IMG/VR virus record: IMGVR_UViG_3300023215_000556 | Coordinates: 1 to 29,127 of that record | Reading direction: 5' to 3' (one strand) | DNA: 29,127 nucleotides | Source: a virus | Shown: positions 13,801 to 22,240 of the stretch, in pieces | Layout of the letters: each line of letters begins with the position of its first letter | How positions within the stretch are numbered: the stretch's first letter is position 1 | Made by a program: the position numbers and the translations under genes | The notes under the pieces: generated by a model | The model's database searches: none | What the model was told of the DNA's origin: nothing | The model's input: only the letters and a program-made list of their open reading frames with translations

Positions 13801-14725
13801 GTTCATCCGTTAATGTTGACCCACCACCACCAGAAGCGTCTACGTACGCCTTGACCGATTGCTGCGTTGGCAACTTGGTGGCCGAGTTGCTGGCCATGTT
13901 ATCTTCATCGACTGTGTCGGAAAGTTTGGCGAAGGCGATGCTGGCGTCGTCAGGTACATAAGTGCTTGCCGCCGTGCCGAATACCACCTCTATCGCGACG
14001 CTGCTCGGCGGCGCGGTCGAGAAAGTCAGCGTGGTTCCAACCAAAGTATAATTCGACTTTGATTGATATACACCGTCCAGATATACCTGGGTGTTGGCTT
14101 CCTGCCCTGGTTCCGCCGCTAGTGTATAAGCGGTTGTCGAGCCGTTTCCGGTCGCGCTGAAGACCTGATAATTTGTAAACGCCTGCAACGTTGCCAGGGA
14201 TATGCTATCTGAACCAATCGTCGTCAATGCGGTGCCACCCGAATCGAAAATGATAAACTTGCCCGCCTGGTTGGCCGGTGTCCCGTCGTATGGAAAACCC
14301 AGGGGACCAGAACCACCATCGGAGATATCGCGGTTGGCGAAGGCGTCGATCTGTATGCACCGCCTGACCAAGCTCTCAAGCTGTTGCTGGATAATCGTTA
14401 TTCGGTCGAGTTCATCGTTTATCGTCGCCGCCTTGAAGTCGCCGCCAGTGGTGAAATCGCTAGTGCGGGCGACCGCCTGATCCGACGTGATGGTGACGAT
14501 GTTGCCAGAGGTAGGCGCGTTGCCAGAGGTGAACGTGATAGAGCCTGTGCCATCGGTATTTAGGGCCACGGTATAATGCGTCGTCAGCGTTTTAACCGCC
14601 GTCGCGTCGTAGACCTTGAGATCACCCTCGTCGAGGACGGCAAAGCTAAACGAATACGGACCAACGGAGCCGGTGCTGGTGTATTGAATCCTGCGATGTA
14701 CTGCATTGATGGGGATATCGGCCAT
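10838..14725 (-). CDS. T7-type tail fibre with shaft and YadA-head-like repeats (1295 aa)
   Basis: The N-terminus (residues 1-170: QYTSTGSVGPYSFSFAVLDE, VKTLTTHYTVALNTDGTGS, INDELDRITIIQQQLESLVR) matches the T7 gp17-like virion-attachment domain. A beta-rich domain of about 60 residues follows (190-250). Residues 371-925 are shaft repeats: five ALPKAGG(A/T)MTG units, one region (DGTKLD.., then INSVHYVD) present twice, and many short SID/VDSEHY-type units. Residues 942-1161 hold about 14 SIAIG-type units like YadA head repeats, a fold that stacks beta turns in trimers. The last 120 residues (NQTTDATQTELFADG onward to WVARVETT) form a beta-sandwich receptor-binding tip. At 1295 aa it is more than twice T7 gp17 (553 aa). 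The preceding gene stops 11 bases upstream. AGGAAT before ATG 14725 decides the start. Confidence 0.9.
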   Translation of the reverse strand: MADIPINAVHRRIQYTSTGSVGPYSFSFAVLDEGDLKVYDATAVKTLTTHYTVALNTDGTGSITFTSGNAPTSGNIVTITSDQAVARTSDFTTGGDFKAATINDELDRITIIQQQLESLVRRCIQIDAFANRDISDGGSGPLGFPYDGTPANQAGKFIIFDSGGTALTTIGSDSISLATLQAFTNYQVFSATGNGSTTAYTLAAEPGQEANTQVYLDGVYQSKSNYTLVGTTLTFSTAPPSSVAIEVVFGTAASTYVPDDASIAFAKLSDTVDEDNMASNSATKLPTQQSVKAYVDASGGGGSTLTDEQVEDIVGAMLTGNTETGVAVTYQDSDGTIDFVVSADTAQLVDDAVTAAKLANAINTDIATGVAALPKAGGAMTGAITTNSTFDGVDIATRDGVLTSTTATAAAALPKAGGAMTGAITTNSTFDGVDVATRDGVLTSTTTTAGAALPKAGGTMTGNIAMSGSQTVDGRDLSTDGTKLDTIESSAKDDQSASEIKTLLEDGINSVHYVDASIDLVHMSANSVDSDQYVDGSIDTVHLGNLQVTTGKIAADAIDGTKLADDAVDSEHYTDGSIDTAHYAASSVNATALGADAVTADKIGDNVLNSEHYAAGSIDLEHMSSQSVDEDNLHISNSPTNGYMLTAQSGNAGGLTWAASSTTLGNDSVDSQHYVAASIDNEHLADNAVDSAELAAGAVDVAHMSVNSVDSDQYVDGSIDSAHLADDAVTAAKLANSINTDIATGVTAGTTASAALPKAGGAMTGAITTNSTFDGVDVATRDGVLTSTTTTAGAALPKAGGAMTGAITTNSTFDGRNVATDGTKLDGVESNATADQTAAQIKTALENGINSVHYVDGSIDTAHIADDQITLAKMAGIARGKIIYGDSSGNPAVLAVGSADEVLTHDGTDVSWQASSGGGGGEAAFTAQSAPGTTPTATGTDAIAIGDGAVAGDASGDLAVLAIGARSTATGISSIAIGENADATGANSIAIGGHTTDATSADATSTNTIAIGTNTLASDTSAIAIGLNAVATGFKGLAIGEGADGTATDSIAIGVDARAETSDYTMAFGRGAVSSAVDSMALGQFSTASGARSIAIGRYADSSGADSIAIGGGLLDGASADATAANAIAIGIKTLASGVDSVAIGNMATATDVGEFAFASGQFAADGDAQTSIYVLRNQTTDATQTELFADGSSADISVASDSTVFFRASIVARRTDADNESAAYTIEGCIDNNAGTTALVGGLGTKTIVAEDTSAWDVTISADNTNDGINILVTGEASKTIRWVARVETTTVAG
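11243..11902 (-). repeat. About 14 YadA-head-like SIAIG units
   Basis: Units of about 12-22 residues each contain a hydrophobic-Ala-hydrophobic-Gly core (SIAIG, GLAIG, TMAFG, SMALG) with Ala/Thr/Ser-rich loops. This is the pattern of trimeric autotransporter head repeats (YadA, Hia). Here it sits near the end of a phage fibre, before the tip domain. Confidence 0.8.
12140..13620 (-). repeat. Internal shaft repeats (five ALPKAGG units, duplicated block)
   Basis: Five copies of a roughly 40-residue unit (ALPKAGG, then TTNSTFDGVD and RDGVLTS in four cases) occur at about residues 371-490 and 755-830. A longer region (TDGTKLD, DQ.A.EIKT.LE, INSVHYVD) follows the third and fifth copies. The two blocks imply one segmental duplication inside the fibre gene. 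DNA similarity is high between copies, with differences mostly at third codon positions. Confidence 0.75.
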
Positions 14726-14736
14726 ATCACATATTC

Positions 14737-17700
14737 CTAATTAGTATCAGATGGGCTCAAGCCCTGTTCCTTTAGTTTTCTCTGTTCCGATTCCGGTAAG
14801 TCTCTGAACATCACTCTCTCCTCCAGATCGAGATCCCCCAATAAAAGCATCTCAATCCCCCCGGTGGGCCTGGCTCCCGCCGAGCCCCGGTAGGTGAAAA
14901 TGAGGTCTGACATCTTCTTCACTTTATCCTCGTTGCTGAGATCAAAATATCGATCAGAATAGATTAGCTCTAGAAAGGCGTCCTTCATCAGAAGGCCGTT
15001 TATTTCGACATCGTTAGTGGCCCTGATTAGAGCGTTCTTCTGGACCGTGTTTAGTTTAACGCCATTGACTTGCTTGAACGGGGTCATCGTCAGGCTACCG
15101 CCCACAACGAAATTAAGCCGCATAATTTCTCTATCCACGTCGTTGAATTTCGCTTCCTGTATGCGGATAGGACTGAACAATTCCCACGCCCTGCCATTAC
15201 CGGCGTTGGTTGTTTCGCCCCACAGATTAAGTCGATCGGGAACCTCGTCGCTGTAGTAGGGATTGCGACTCTTCGCCTTTAGGAGGGCTTTGTAGAACCA
15301 GCGAGTAGCATCCGGGAGGTTTGGATCGGGCGTCGTATCCTTGATGGTCGGATTTTGCATTCTCTCGATACTCGCTATCATCGAGGAGTAGTTGATGCCG
15401 GTCGTCATAATTGCCATCCCCGGCTGGATGATCGTCGCTGCGGTCATCTCCGCCAGCTTCTCGATCAGCCCAGGCAGGAAGGCACCATCCTCGTTCGATC
15501 TCCCGAACATCGATCCAATATCGACCATCCCTTGAAGCATCGGCATCTGGTCGATGTAGTTTTCAACGGCCAGGGCCGCTGCCATGGCCAGTGTCTCCAA
15601 CTCTTCCTTGTCGTTGGAATACCGAGCATAATCCGCGTAATCACCGGCTATTGCCAACAACCCAGAGATAGGGTCAAAACGGGCATAAGATACGCAAGAA
15701 TATGTGGTGCCGCTGCCAATGCGGGTGCAGGCAGAATAAGGTTGAAGCCCCTGCCGGCGGAAGGCGTCGTTCGCTCCTCGGGCAGTCGGACCTGATCCGG
15801 TAATGATGGTATCGTCGATGAGGTTGCCGTTGTCGTCGTAGTAATTCCCAGCGGCCATCATCGCGAAGGTTCCCATAATCGTCGATCCGATAGCCAGACG
15901 AGACAACGCCAGATCGCGATCCGCTGGATCGGCGCTCGTTATCAGCTTGCGGAACCGGGGCGAAATAACGGCGAGGGGACCAGCCCTCTGAAGCGTTTCC
16001 CCGATGATGTTGCTGGGCGTCAAATAGAATGGAACGAAAATCTTCATCGCCGGATGAGACATCGTAACTTGAAGATTCCCGAGAGCCCCTTCGAGCTTCT
16101 TGGTGAATGTGGAGATGTCAGCAAATTCCTTCGTCGCCTCGATCAGGTCAGACGGCGGGTCACGCATATCAACCTCGTAACGGACCTTGGCGTCGGCTGG
16201 CGACATCCCGTCCATTACATTCTGCTTCATGCGGCGGAGAGACAAAGCATGAAGCTGAGACCTTTGATTCCAGGCCTTGAAGAATTCATCAACGCTCATC
16301 AGAATGCGACCAGGCTGAGTATAGATAAAACCTATGGCATCGACGGCGCGGCCAAGGGTAGCGAATGGTCCGATACCAAAATTCCTAGCACCCTCGGGGA
16401 GAAGGTTTTCACCGGTTATGGGGTTGCGAACCCTGATATCGAGCTTGGTCGTCAACCCTCCTGATTGAGGTGTATCTTTAATGTAAGACTTGACCATCAG
16501 CCGCAGGGCCTGCGGCGTCCCGACGATGTACCCGTGCAACAACGCGATGGCCTCGCCACGCTGAACGCCTCCAACCGCCTCGCGGCCAAAGAGAGCGGAT
16601 GTCCTCTGTAAGAAATCAGGCGGCGAATTTTGACCAGGACTTAACGGCCTCGCGACTTTATCAACGCCTTTCTTTAGGAGTTTAGCTCCCGTCCTGCGAA
16701 CACCGCCGATTAACTCCGCACCGCCCCGCTCGACGACCTGAAGGATCGCCATGCCAGTGTTTCCGGCCACATTGACAACCTGGGTTGACACGCCAGAAAG
16801 CCAAGCATTGAGGAAGATGGTCGACCATACATCAACTGCCTTGCCAAGGATGCCTCGGGAGAATTGGGCTTTCGACTCGGCGGTCGGCAACAAGGCATAG
16901 CGTTGCGCCAGCCATTCCACCGTCTGGTCGCCGCCCTCGGTGAGCAGCCTGGATATCTCGTCGGCCCGCGCCTCGCTGATATCGGCAACGATACGGCCAG
17001 CGGCCGTCGCTCTGGCGGATTCCGCCCTTCCACCGAGGAGGGAAGCCATCGCCGCTCCTTCGACGGTCATCGCCTGTCTAAACGCTATCTTATCGGCGTC
17101 GGTCGCTATACCGGCATTGATTATCTGGGACAGTCGGTCTACATCCCGGTTGACGACGGCGAGGGCAAGGCGCCCCGCTATCAGGTCTTCCGCGTTGATG
17201 GCCTGGCCGATATTGCGCTTGAACAAAAGGTCGAGAATGCCGCCAACTCCACCCTCCTTGAGCCTGGCGATTGTCTCCCCGCCCTCCTTGACCGCCTCGA
17301 TGACGCCGCCGTCGATCCTCCGTTGGGCTGCTTCGATGGATTGGAGGAACGTGACGGAACCGCGTTTTTGCTTATCGATATATTCCTTGTAGACTTGCGC
17401 GATTCTATCGAAGGTTTCTAGCTCGCTGCCGGTCCCCACCATGCGATCGTAGTTTATGGCGACCGCAGGCGGTTTCCCATCGGGATCGGGGATGATCGCG
17501 TTGAAGGCTCTGACCTCATCGTCGGTCGATTCGCGCACCACCCAGAAATCGCCAACCTTGGTAACGGGCTCTTCCAGCGGCTTTGCCCCGATGGGCTCGG
17601 CCTCGTCGATACTCTTTGCGACCTTCTTAGCGGCCCCGGCTACCGCACCGCCGATAGCAGTCCACATCCCTGCGACCTGGACGGGCTCCTCGGTGGTGAC

Positions 17701-17829
17701 CGGAACGGGATCGACGGACTGCTCGACGGCGCTATCGTCTTCAAATAGCTCGGAGGCCTCGTCGATAGGCCCTTCGATTAGGGGTTCCGTATTGGGTATG
17801 GGAACGAGGGCGTCTTGAGGGATAGCCAT
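14737..17829 (-). CDS. Internal virion/DNA-ejection protein candidate, 1030 aa
   Basis: The gene occupies the slot where podoviruses keep internal core or ejection proteins, last before the fibres. Residues 1-50 are acidic and disordered. Around 340-365 a segment (NAWLSGVSTQVVNVAGNTG) resembles a motif in phage polyvalent and virion proteins. MKIFVPFYLTPSNIIG at about 593-608, LAIGSTIMGTFAMMAAGN at 643-660 (hydrophobic, possibly membrane-inserting) and TGSGPTARGANDAF near 675-690 are followed by QPYSACTRIG and YSCVSYARFDPISG. No lytic transglycosylase motif like that of T7 gp16 was found. I infer a protein injected with the DNA that may line a channel through the cell envelope. ATG 17829 overlaps the previous stop by one base. 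Function stays inferred from context and hydrophobic segments. Confidence 0.7.
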   Translation of the reverse strand: MAIPQDALVPIPNTEPLIEGPIDEASELFEDDSAVEQSVDPVPVTTEEPVQVAGMWTAIGGAVAGAAKKVAKSIDEAEPIGAKPLEEPVTKVGDFWVVRESTDDEVRAFNAIIPDPDGKPPAVAINYDRMVGTGSELETFDRIAQVYKEYIDKQKRGSVTFLQSIEAAQRRIDGGVIEAVKEGGETIARLKEGGVGGILDLLFKRNIGQAINAEDLIAGRLALAVVNRDVDRLSQIINAGIATDADKIAFRQAMTVEGAAMASLLGGRAESARATAAGRIVADISEARADEISRLLTEGGDQTVEWLAQRYALLPTAESKAQFSRGILGKAVDVWSTIFLNAWLSGVSTQVVNVAGNTGMAILQVVERGGAELIGGVRRTGAKLLKKGVDKVARPLSPGQNSPPDFLQRTSALFGREAVGGVQRGEAIALLHGYIVGTPQALRLMVKSYIKDTPQSGGLTTKLDIRVRNPITGENLLPEGARNFGIGPFATLGRAVDAIGFIYTQPGRILMSVDEFFKAWNQRSQLHALSLRRMKQNVMDGMSPADAKVRYEVDMRDPPSDLIEATKEFADISTFTKKLEGALGNLQVTMSHPAMKIFVPFYLTPSNIIGETLQRAGPLAVISPRFRKLITSADPADRDLALSRLAIGSTIMGTFAMMAAGNYYDDNGNLIDDTIITGSGPTARGANDAFRRQGLQPYSACTRIGSGTTYSCVSYARFDPISGLLAIAGDYADYARYSNDKEELETLAMAAALAVENYIDQMPMLQGMVDIGSMFGRSNEDGAFLPGLIEKLAEMTAATIIQPGMAIMTTGINYSSMIASIERMQNPTIKDTTPDPNLPDATRWFYKALLKAKSRNPYYSDEVPDRLNLWGETTNAGNGRAWELFSPIRIQEAKFNDVDREIMRLNFVVGGSLTMTPFKQVNGVKLNTVQKNALIRATNDVEINGLLMKDAFLELIYSDRYFDLSNEDKVKKMSDLIFTYRGSAGARPTGGIEMLLLGDLDLEERVMFRDLPESEQRKLKEQGLSPSDTN

Positions 17830-20426
17830 TACGGGGCTCCCTCATTTAATTCTGCACTACCCTTTTCTGACCCACCCAATAATAGGGGTGCGGCAAGAGC
17901 GGCTGCTGGGGCTAACCTTCCTCGGTGTCCGCTGTTGGCTCCACGGTTGAGGGTCCAGCCGTATCGACGGCTGAAGTCTCTATCGAGTTCGTCGATTCTT
18001 GGGGCGAGTTTTTCGACGATATCACGAACCTTCCGCTGAAGATCGGGTCGTCCTTTGAGGCCTGACTCCAAGTAATCTTCGCCATTTTTCCCTACTCCCC
18101 AGTCATTCCCAAGATACCCATTCTGGGACGCAAACCGTTTACCAATGCCTTCCGCGCTATCATCGAATTCCATACGATCAAGCGCCCTGCCTAATATAGT
18201 GTGGAATTCCTTATTTGTAACCAAAAATTTATGGTCTACCCAAGTGTCTGGCATCAAGGGCGTCCCATCGCTCTTCTTTACTAAATAATCAAAATTAATA
18301 ATACGGGTGCCTAGCGGAGAGCTAATCGGGTTGTATTCCGTATGCCCCGCCTCATCCGCAATAAGCCCTGCGAGGCGCTTGGTTTCGGCGGTGCTTAACT
18401 TCCGGCCAAGCCTAACCTCTATGCCATTCGAGGCATCGATTGTGGCGTTATAAAAAGGCCGGTGCCATCCAACCACATCCTGCTTCAGCAAAATACCCCT
18501 AGCGGCGGCATAGGCGTTAACCAACGCCTCCGCGCCTGGATCGATTTTTCCGTAAGCCGGACCTTTGTAGAGCCTTGGAAGGGCAACCTCGGTTTGGGTG
18601 CCGGGACTTGTTTTTGTTTCAAAATAACCAGGTGCCTCAAAGTCCCGTGGCGAGGGAATCCCAAATTCCTTCGCGATAATGTCATTGCCGGAATCATCAA
18701 GGAAGACCTTTGAGACTGCCTGATGGTATTCGACCTGTTGCTGGTAGGGAGCATCGAACATCTCCGGCATATGACCGGAGGTGCGGCCTGGGATGCTCTC
18801 CCAGCTTACCTGACCAAGGTTGTTCTGTAGCGCATCGGCAAAATCGAATTTTGCCTGAGAAACCGAGGTGCCTTCAAACCTTGCTTTTTCGGCAACCCAT
18901 ATTGCCGCTTGAACCTGTTGCGGCTCCCAGCCCATTTCATCAGCAATCTTAAAAATTTCCCTTTCCACAAAATCATATTGGGCATCTGTCGGACGTGTCA
19001 GCCCATCCTTGCCATTCTTTTGTTTCATTCCAAACGGCGTTCCATCTGGGTTTTTGAAACCAAAAGACCTCATTATCCATATATCTGTGGTGACCCCCTG
19101 CGCTCGTTTGGGATCAATATGAACCATTAGGTTATTATAGAAATTATTTGTCTTGCGCCCCCCCCAAGGGATGCCATCCATCACATCCTGTGCGGCCTTT
19201 GACTGCCGTACTGGGAAACGCCCCGACTTAATTGGCAACCCAGCCTTTGCTTGGGTGAATGCCTGTAGAGCATAATTAAAATTCGACGATACATCGGTCC
19301 CACTACTAAAAATACCGATCAACTGCACCAACTTATCGGCATCATCTATATCGCCCCCAACAGAGTCTAGAATCTGTCGGCTTGATCTTTCATACCAAAA
19401 CCGCCCAGGCTCGCCCTTAACGGTTATTTTCTGTAGTTTTCTTCTCAAACCGCCTAACGCCTGGGGAGATGCAATCCCTTTCGGCGCTCCAATATATTGC
19501 CCAGTCGTCGAGACACGCTCACCTCTAGCACCCCCTGTATTACCGCCACCAATCTCACCGCCGCTGCCCTGAACCTTATCAGCCTGAACCTCGTCGAAAA
19601 CCTCGATAAGCTCTTTACCGGCATTGCCTTTCATTATGAGAGGAAAAATCTTGATCAGTCCCTCAATCGCGGGACTCAAGATTGGAGTTAAAACGGCACC
19701 TGGTACCGTCGATACCAGACGCTCGCGAAACCCCTGAAGATTGTCGCCACCGATGCCATGGTCGATGAAATATTCCATGGTTTCCGCGAAGGCTTGCGTC
19801 CAATCCCAGGGGATCATCTTCACCAGTTCAACCAGGCCTTCCGCTTCCGTCTTCCCTGAAGTGGCAAAATCTCCAACCGCACCACCGAAAAGATCACCCA
19901 TAACCCTCTTCTTGACAGTGGCTGCACCAAGGACTTTTCGGAAGAACATGGTAGCCGGGATGATGCCAACGAGCGCCTGGCTAAAGCCCTCGGCCACTTT
20001 TCCTGGGGTTGATGTTGGCGGATCAGGCGTAAGGAATTCGCGCAAGTCTTCGACGGGTTCTAGCAAGTCGAGAGAATTTTCCTTCCATTGCTCCATCAAT
20101 TTTTGCGCCAGAATGAACATCCCAGCCGGACTATCATCAACCGCGAGGTCGGCAAAATTCTCCGCACCCCTGCCCACGCCCGAATAAATCCCTCCCAAAA
20201 TATCCGGCAATGCCTTTAAGAACGCACCAAAATCACTGGGAGGCCCACCCAACATAGCCTCCTCCCCGAGGGCATCGATAGGTGTCTCGCCTTCAACATC
20301 GACGGGCGGCGTTTCAACGGGCATCGCGGGAGGATCGATAATCTGACCGTCCTCATCGATATCGAACCCATTGGGGTTAGTCCGCCTATAATAGCGATCA
20401 ACCAGCATATCATTTAATGTCGCCAT
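17829..20426 (-). CDS. Internal virion/ejection protein candidate with helical HhH-like domain, 865 aa
   Basis: The chain starts at ATG 20426 (one-base overlap with the previous stop). Residues 1-60 are acidic and Pro-rich. A helical region reaches about 270, and a Gly-rich linker follows near 284-305 (GSGGEIGGGNTGGARGE). Around 340-515 lies a distinctive module: WYERSSRQILDSVGGD, LVQLIGIFSSGTDVSSNFNY, GRFPVRQSKAAQ, then VTTDIWIMRSFGF and WEPQQVQAAIWVAEKAR. Its order recalls a helix-hairpin-helix glycosylase-like domain seen in some phage-encoded polyvalent proteins. This is a faint resemblance, with no catalytic residue confirmed. The tail (LAPAAALAAPLLLGGSEKG) is hydrophobic. Because it lies in the internal-virion cluster, it may be injected with DNA, and the module could bind phage or host DNA. 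Confidence 0.65.
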   Translation of the reverse strand: MATLNDMLVDRYYRRTNPNGFDIDEDGQIIDPPAMPVETPPVDVEGETPIDALGEEAMLGGPPSDFGAFLKALPDILGGIYSGVGRGAENFADLAVDDSPAGMFILAQKLMEQWKENSLDLLEPVEDLREFLTPDPPTSTPGKVAEGFSQALVGIIPATMFFRKVLGAATVKKRVMGDLFGGAVGDFATSGKTEAEGLVELVKMIPWDWTQAFAETMEYFIDHGIGGDNLQGFRERLVSTVPGAVLTPILSPAIEGLIKIFPLIMKGNAGKELIEVFDEVQADKVQGSGGEIGGGNTGGARGERVSTTGQYIGAPKGIASPQALGGLRRKLQKITVKGEPGRFWYERSSRQILDSVGGDIDDADKLVQLIGIFSSGTDVSSNFNYALQAFTQAKAGLPIKSGRFPVRQSKAAQDVMDGIPWGGRKTNNFYNNLMVHIDPKRAQGVTTDIWIMRSFGFKNPDGTPFGMKQKNGKDGLTRPTDAQYDFVEREIFKIADEMGWEPQQVQAAIWVAEKARFEGTSVSQAKFDFADALQNNLGQVSWESIPGRTSGHMPEMFDAPYQQQVEYHQAVSKVFLDDSGNDIIAKEFGIPSPRDFEAPGYFETKTSPGTQTEVALPRLYKGPAYGKIDPGAEALVNAYAAARGILLKQDVVGWHRPFYNATIDASNGIEVRLGRKLSTAETKRLAGLIADEAGHTEYNPISSPLGTRIINFDYLVKKSDGTPLMPDTWVDHKFLVTNKEFHTILGRALDRMEFDDSAEGIGKRFASQNGYLGNDWGVGKNGEDYLESGLKGRPDLQRKVRDIVEKLAPRIDELDRDFSRRYGWTLNRGANSGHRGRLAPAAALAAPLLLGGSEKGSAELNEGAP

Positions 20427-22240
20427 CAGGATTTGGCCCCCAACTTCTTGAGAGCTATGACAGCTTCGATGGCGTCGGTTATCTTATCCTGTGCCGCGTT
20501 CAATATCCGAGTGTTAAATTCAAGGCGTCCTTTGGAATCCTTTTTGCTTTTGTATATTTTAAGAATATCATTGAAGGCTTCAAGGCCCTTAATGGTATCG
20601 AGATCAACATTTTTCGATTCGGGGATGTTTGTAGTTCTCCTAAGAATAGAGCGTTGAAGTTTATCGAGAATGAATGTCGTCTCGGAAATCTTAATTTTGG
20701 GAAGTTCAATTTCATTAAACATTATCGGATCAAAGGATGGATCGAGCATCCCCTCGTGCATCTTGGCGGCAAATTTATTAAAGATCGCGAGGAGACGACG
20801 CTGCTCGGAACTAGCATCTTTGCCTAGTCTTTTGACTTCAGAAGGCTCGATATCGATTTCACGCTTGGCGATGGCAAGGGCTCTCTTAAATTTCTCGTCT
20901 TGGAAATTCCGCAACTCTGTTCCCAAGATGAGTTTCTCGCCGGCACTCAAATCGGGATCAATCGCAATCGCCTTCCATATGTCAGTGACGTCTTCCCTCT
21001 TGTCTAACATTTGCATTTGATACTCGCGAACGACTGGACTGTTTGGCGTATCCGACACCGAACCTTCATTCCATACCTTAAATAAATTGTTATAAACATC
21101 TCGGTCAATTCGTTTTATTTGATCTAGAACTTTTCCTGCCGCCCCCCTCTCGCCTTTATCCAAGTGTGAGAAAAAACTGCGCGACATATCGAAAATAACC
21201 AACTTCCGCCTATCTATAATGTTTTGCTCGTTATTCTTATCCATGCTCACCAGATTGCTATGTAGGGTGCGAAGGTCATCGATGGCCTTGTTTTTACCAA
21301 CGTCGTCGAGGCTTTCAAACAAGGCCCCGATATTGGGGTGATCTACCTTCCTGCCGGGAGCTTCTAGCTGTGATATAAAAGAATACACGCCAGCGATATT
21401 ATTATTGGTAGAATCCCTGACGTAATTCTTAATGACCGCAATCTTCTGGCCGACGATGGCCTTCCTCACGGCTTTTATACTTGCCGCCACGGTTGCTGGT
21501 GCAACACCTTGGGTAATGAGATAGTTAGTCAACTGCTCTACTTCCGTATCGATCCTTTCCTTCAATCCCGGCTCTCCCTCCAATTGGCGATAACCAGCGA
21601 TGATCCCGTTTATATTGCTCTGGAATACCGGGATACTGGCAATGGCCTCGGCCTTCTGGATGGTCTGCTGGCGCGTATAGAACGACCGTGCCTGGCTGAC
21701 ACCAGCACTATTGGCGACGATTGAAAGAGTGCTTTGCAGCTTCACCGCCGAGGTTGGAGAGATGTTGGCCAGGGCGTTGGTGCGATTTTCGACAATGTCA
21801 TTGAGCTTAGCGTTGAAAACATCCGGCGACATGTCGGGGTCAATCGCCGCCTCCAATACTAAAGCCGTGATTGCCTTCCGGCCTTCAACGGCATAACGGG
21901 CAGTGACGACGGCCAGGGCTCCCTTCCTCGCCGCTTGTTCGACGACACTAATGGAAGAGGGATCGCCGGGGAGGTCTTCGAGAGTAACCGGCTTACCGGT
22001 CAACTTCGCCACATCGAGAAGTTTCGTCGTCAAGGTGACGCCACTAGCGAGCCCCGCCACCTCTCCCTCCTTGAGCGCCGCCTTCTGAATGGTGTTTCTA
22101 AGGCTATCGATGCGAGTCGCAAGATTGCCATAGCCCGCCGCCAGGACAGTATTGAGCGGATCGCCTGTCGATACGGTGACGCTGGGTAACGATACCGGAG
22201 CGATTGCAGACGCTCGGTTTATCTGAGGGAGTCGCGCCAT
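20426..22240 (-). CDS. Internal virion protein candidate, helical (604 aa)
   Basis: ATG 22240 abuts the previous stop with no gap. The 604-residue protein is almost entirely predicted helix, with long amphipathic runs (IDSLRNTIQKAALKEGEVAG, ARKGALAVVTARYAVEG, DSKGRLEFNTRILNAAQD) and no Cys clusters or membrane spans. The N-terminus is Pro/Ser/Thr-rich (INRASAIAPVSLPSVTV). The internal region includes a Lys/Arg-rich helix pair (EREIDIEPSEVK-like) before the C-terminal helix TDAIEAVIALKKLG. Size, composition and position second among the four internal genes compare with T7 gp15 or its podovirus counterparts, although no sequence identity is claimed. The likely role is as part of the internal core that forms the trans-envelope channel. 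Confidence 0.7.
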   Translation of the reverse strand: MARLPQINRASAIAPVSLPSVTVSTGDPLNTVLAAGYGNLATRIDSLRNTIQKAALKEGEVAGLASGVTLTTKLLDVAKLTGKPVTLEDLPGDPSSISVVEQAARKGALAVVTARYAVEGRKAITALVLEAAIDPDMSPDVFNAKLNDIVENRTNALANISPTSAVKLQSTLSIVANSAGVSQARSFYTRQQTIQKAEAIASIPVFQSNINGIIAGYRQLEGEPGLKERIDTEVEQLTNYLITQGVAPATVAASIKAVRKAIVGQKIAVIKNYVRDSTNNNIAGVYSFISQLEAPGRKVDHPNIGALFESLDDVGKNKAIDDLRTLHSNLVSMDKNNEQNIIDRRKLVIFDMSRSFFSHLDKGERGAAGKVLDQIKRIDRDVYNNLFKVWNEGSVSDTPNSPVVREYQMQMLDKREDVTDIWKAIAIDPDLSAGEKLILGTELRNFQDEKFKRALAIAKREIDIEPSEVKRLGKDASSEQRRLLAIFNKFAAKMHEGMLDPSFDPIMFNEIELPKIKISETTFILDKLQRSILRRTTNIPESKNVDLDTIKGLEAFNDILKIYKSKKDSKGRLEFNTRILNAAQDKITDAIEAVIALKKLGAKS

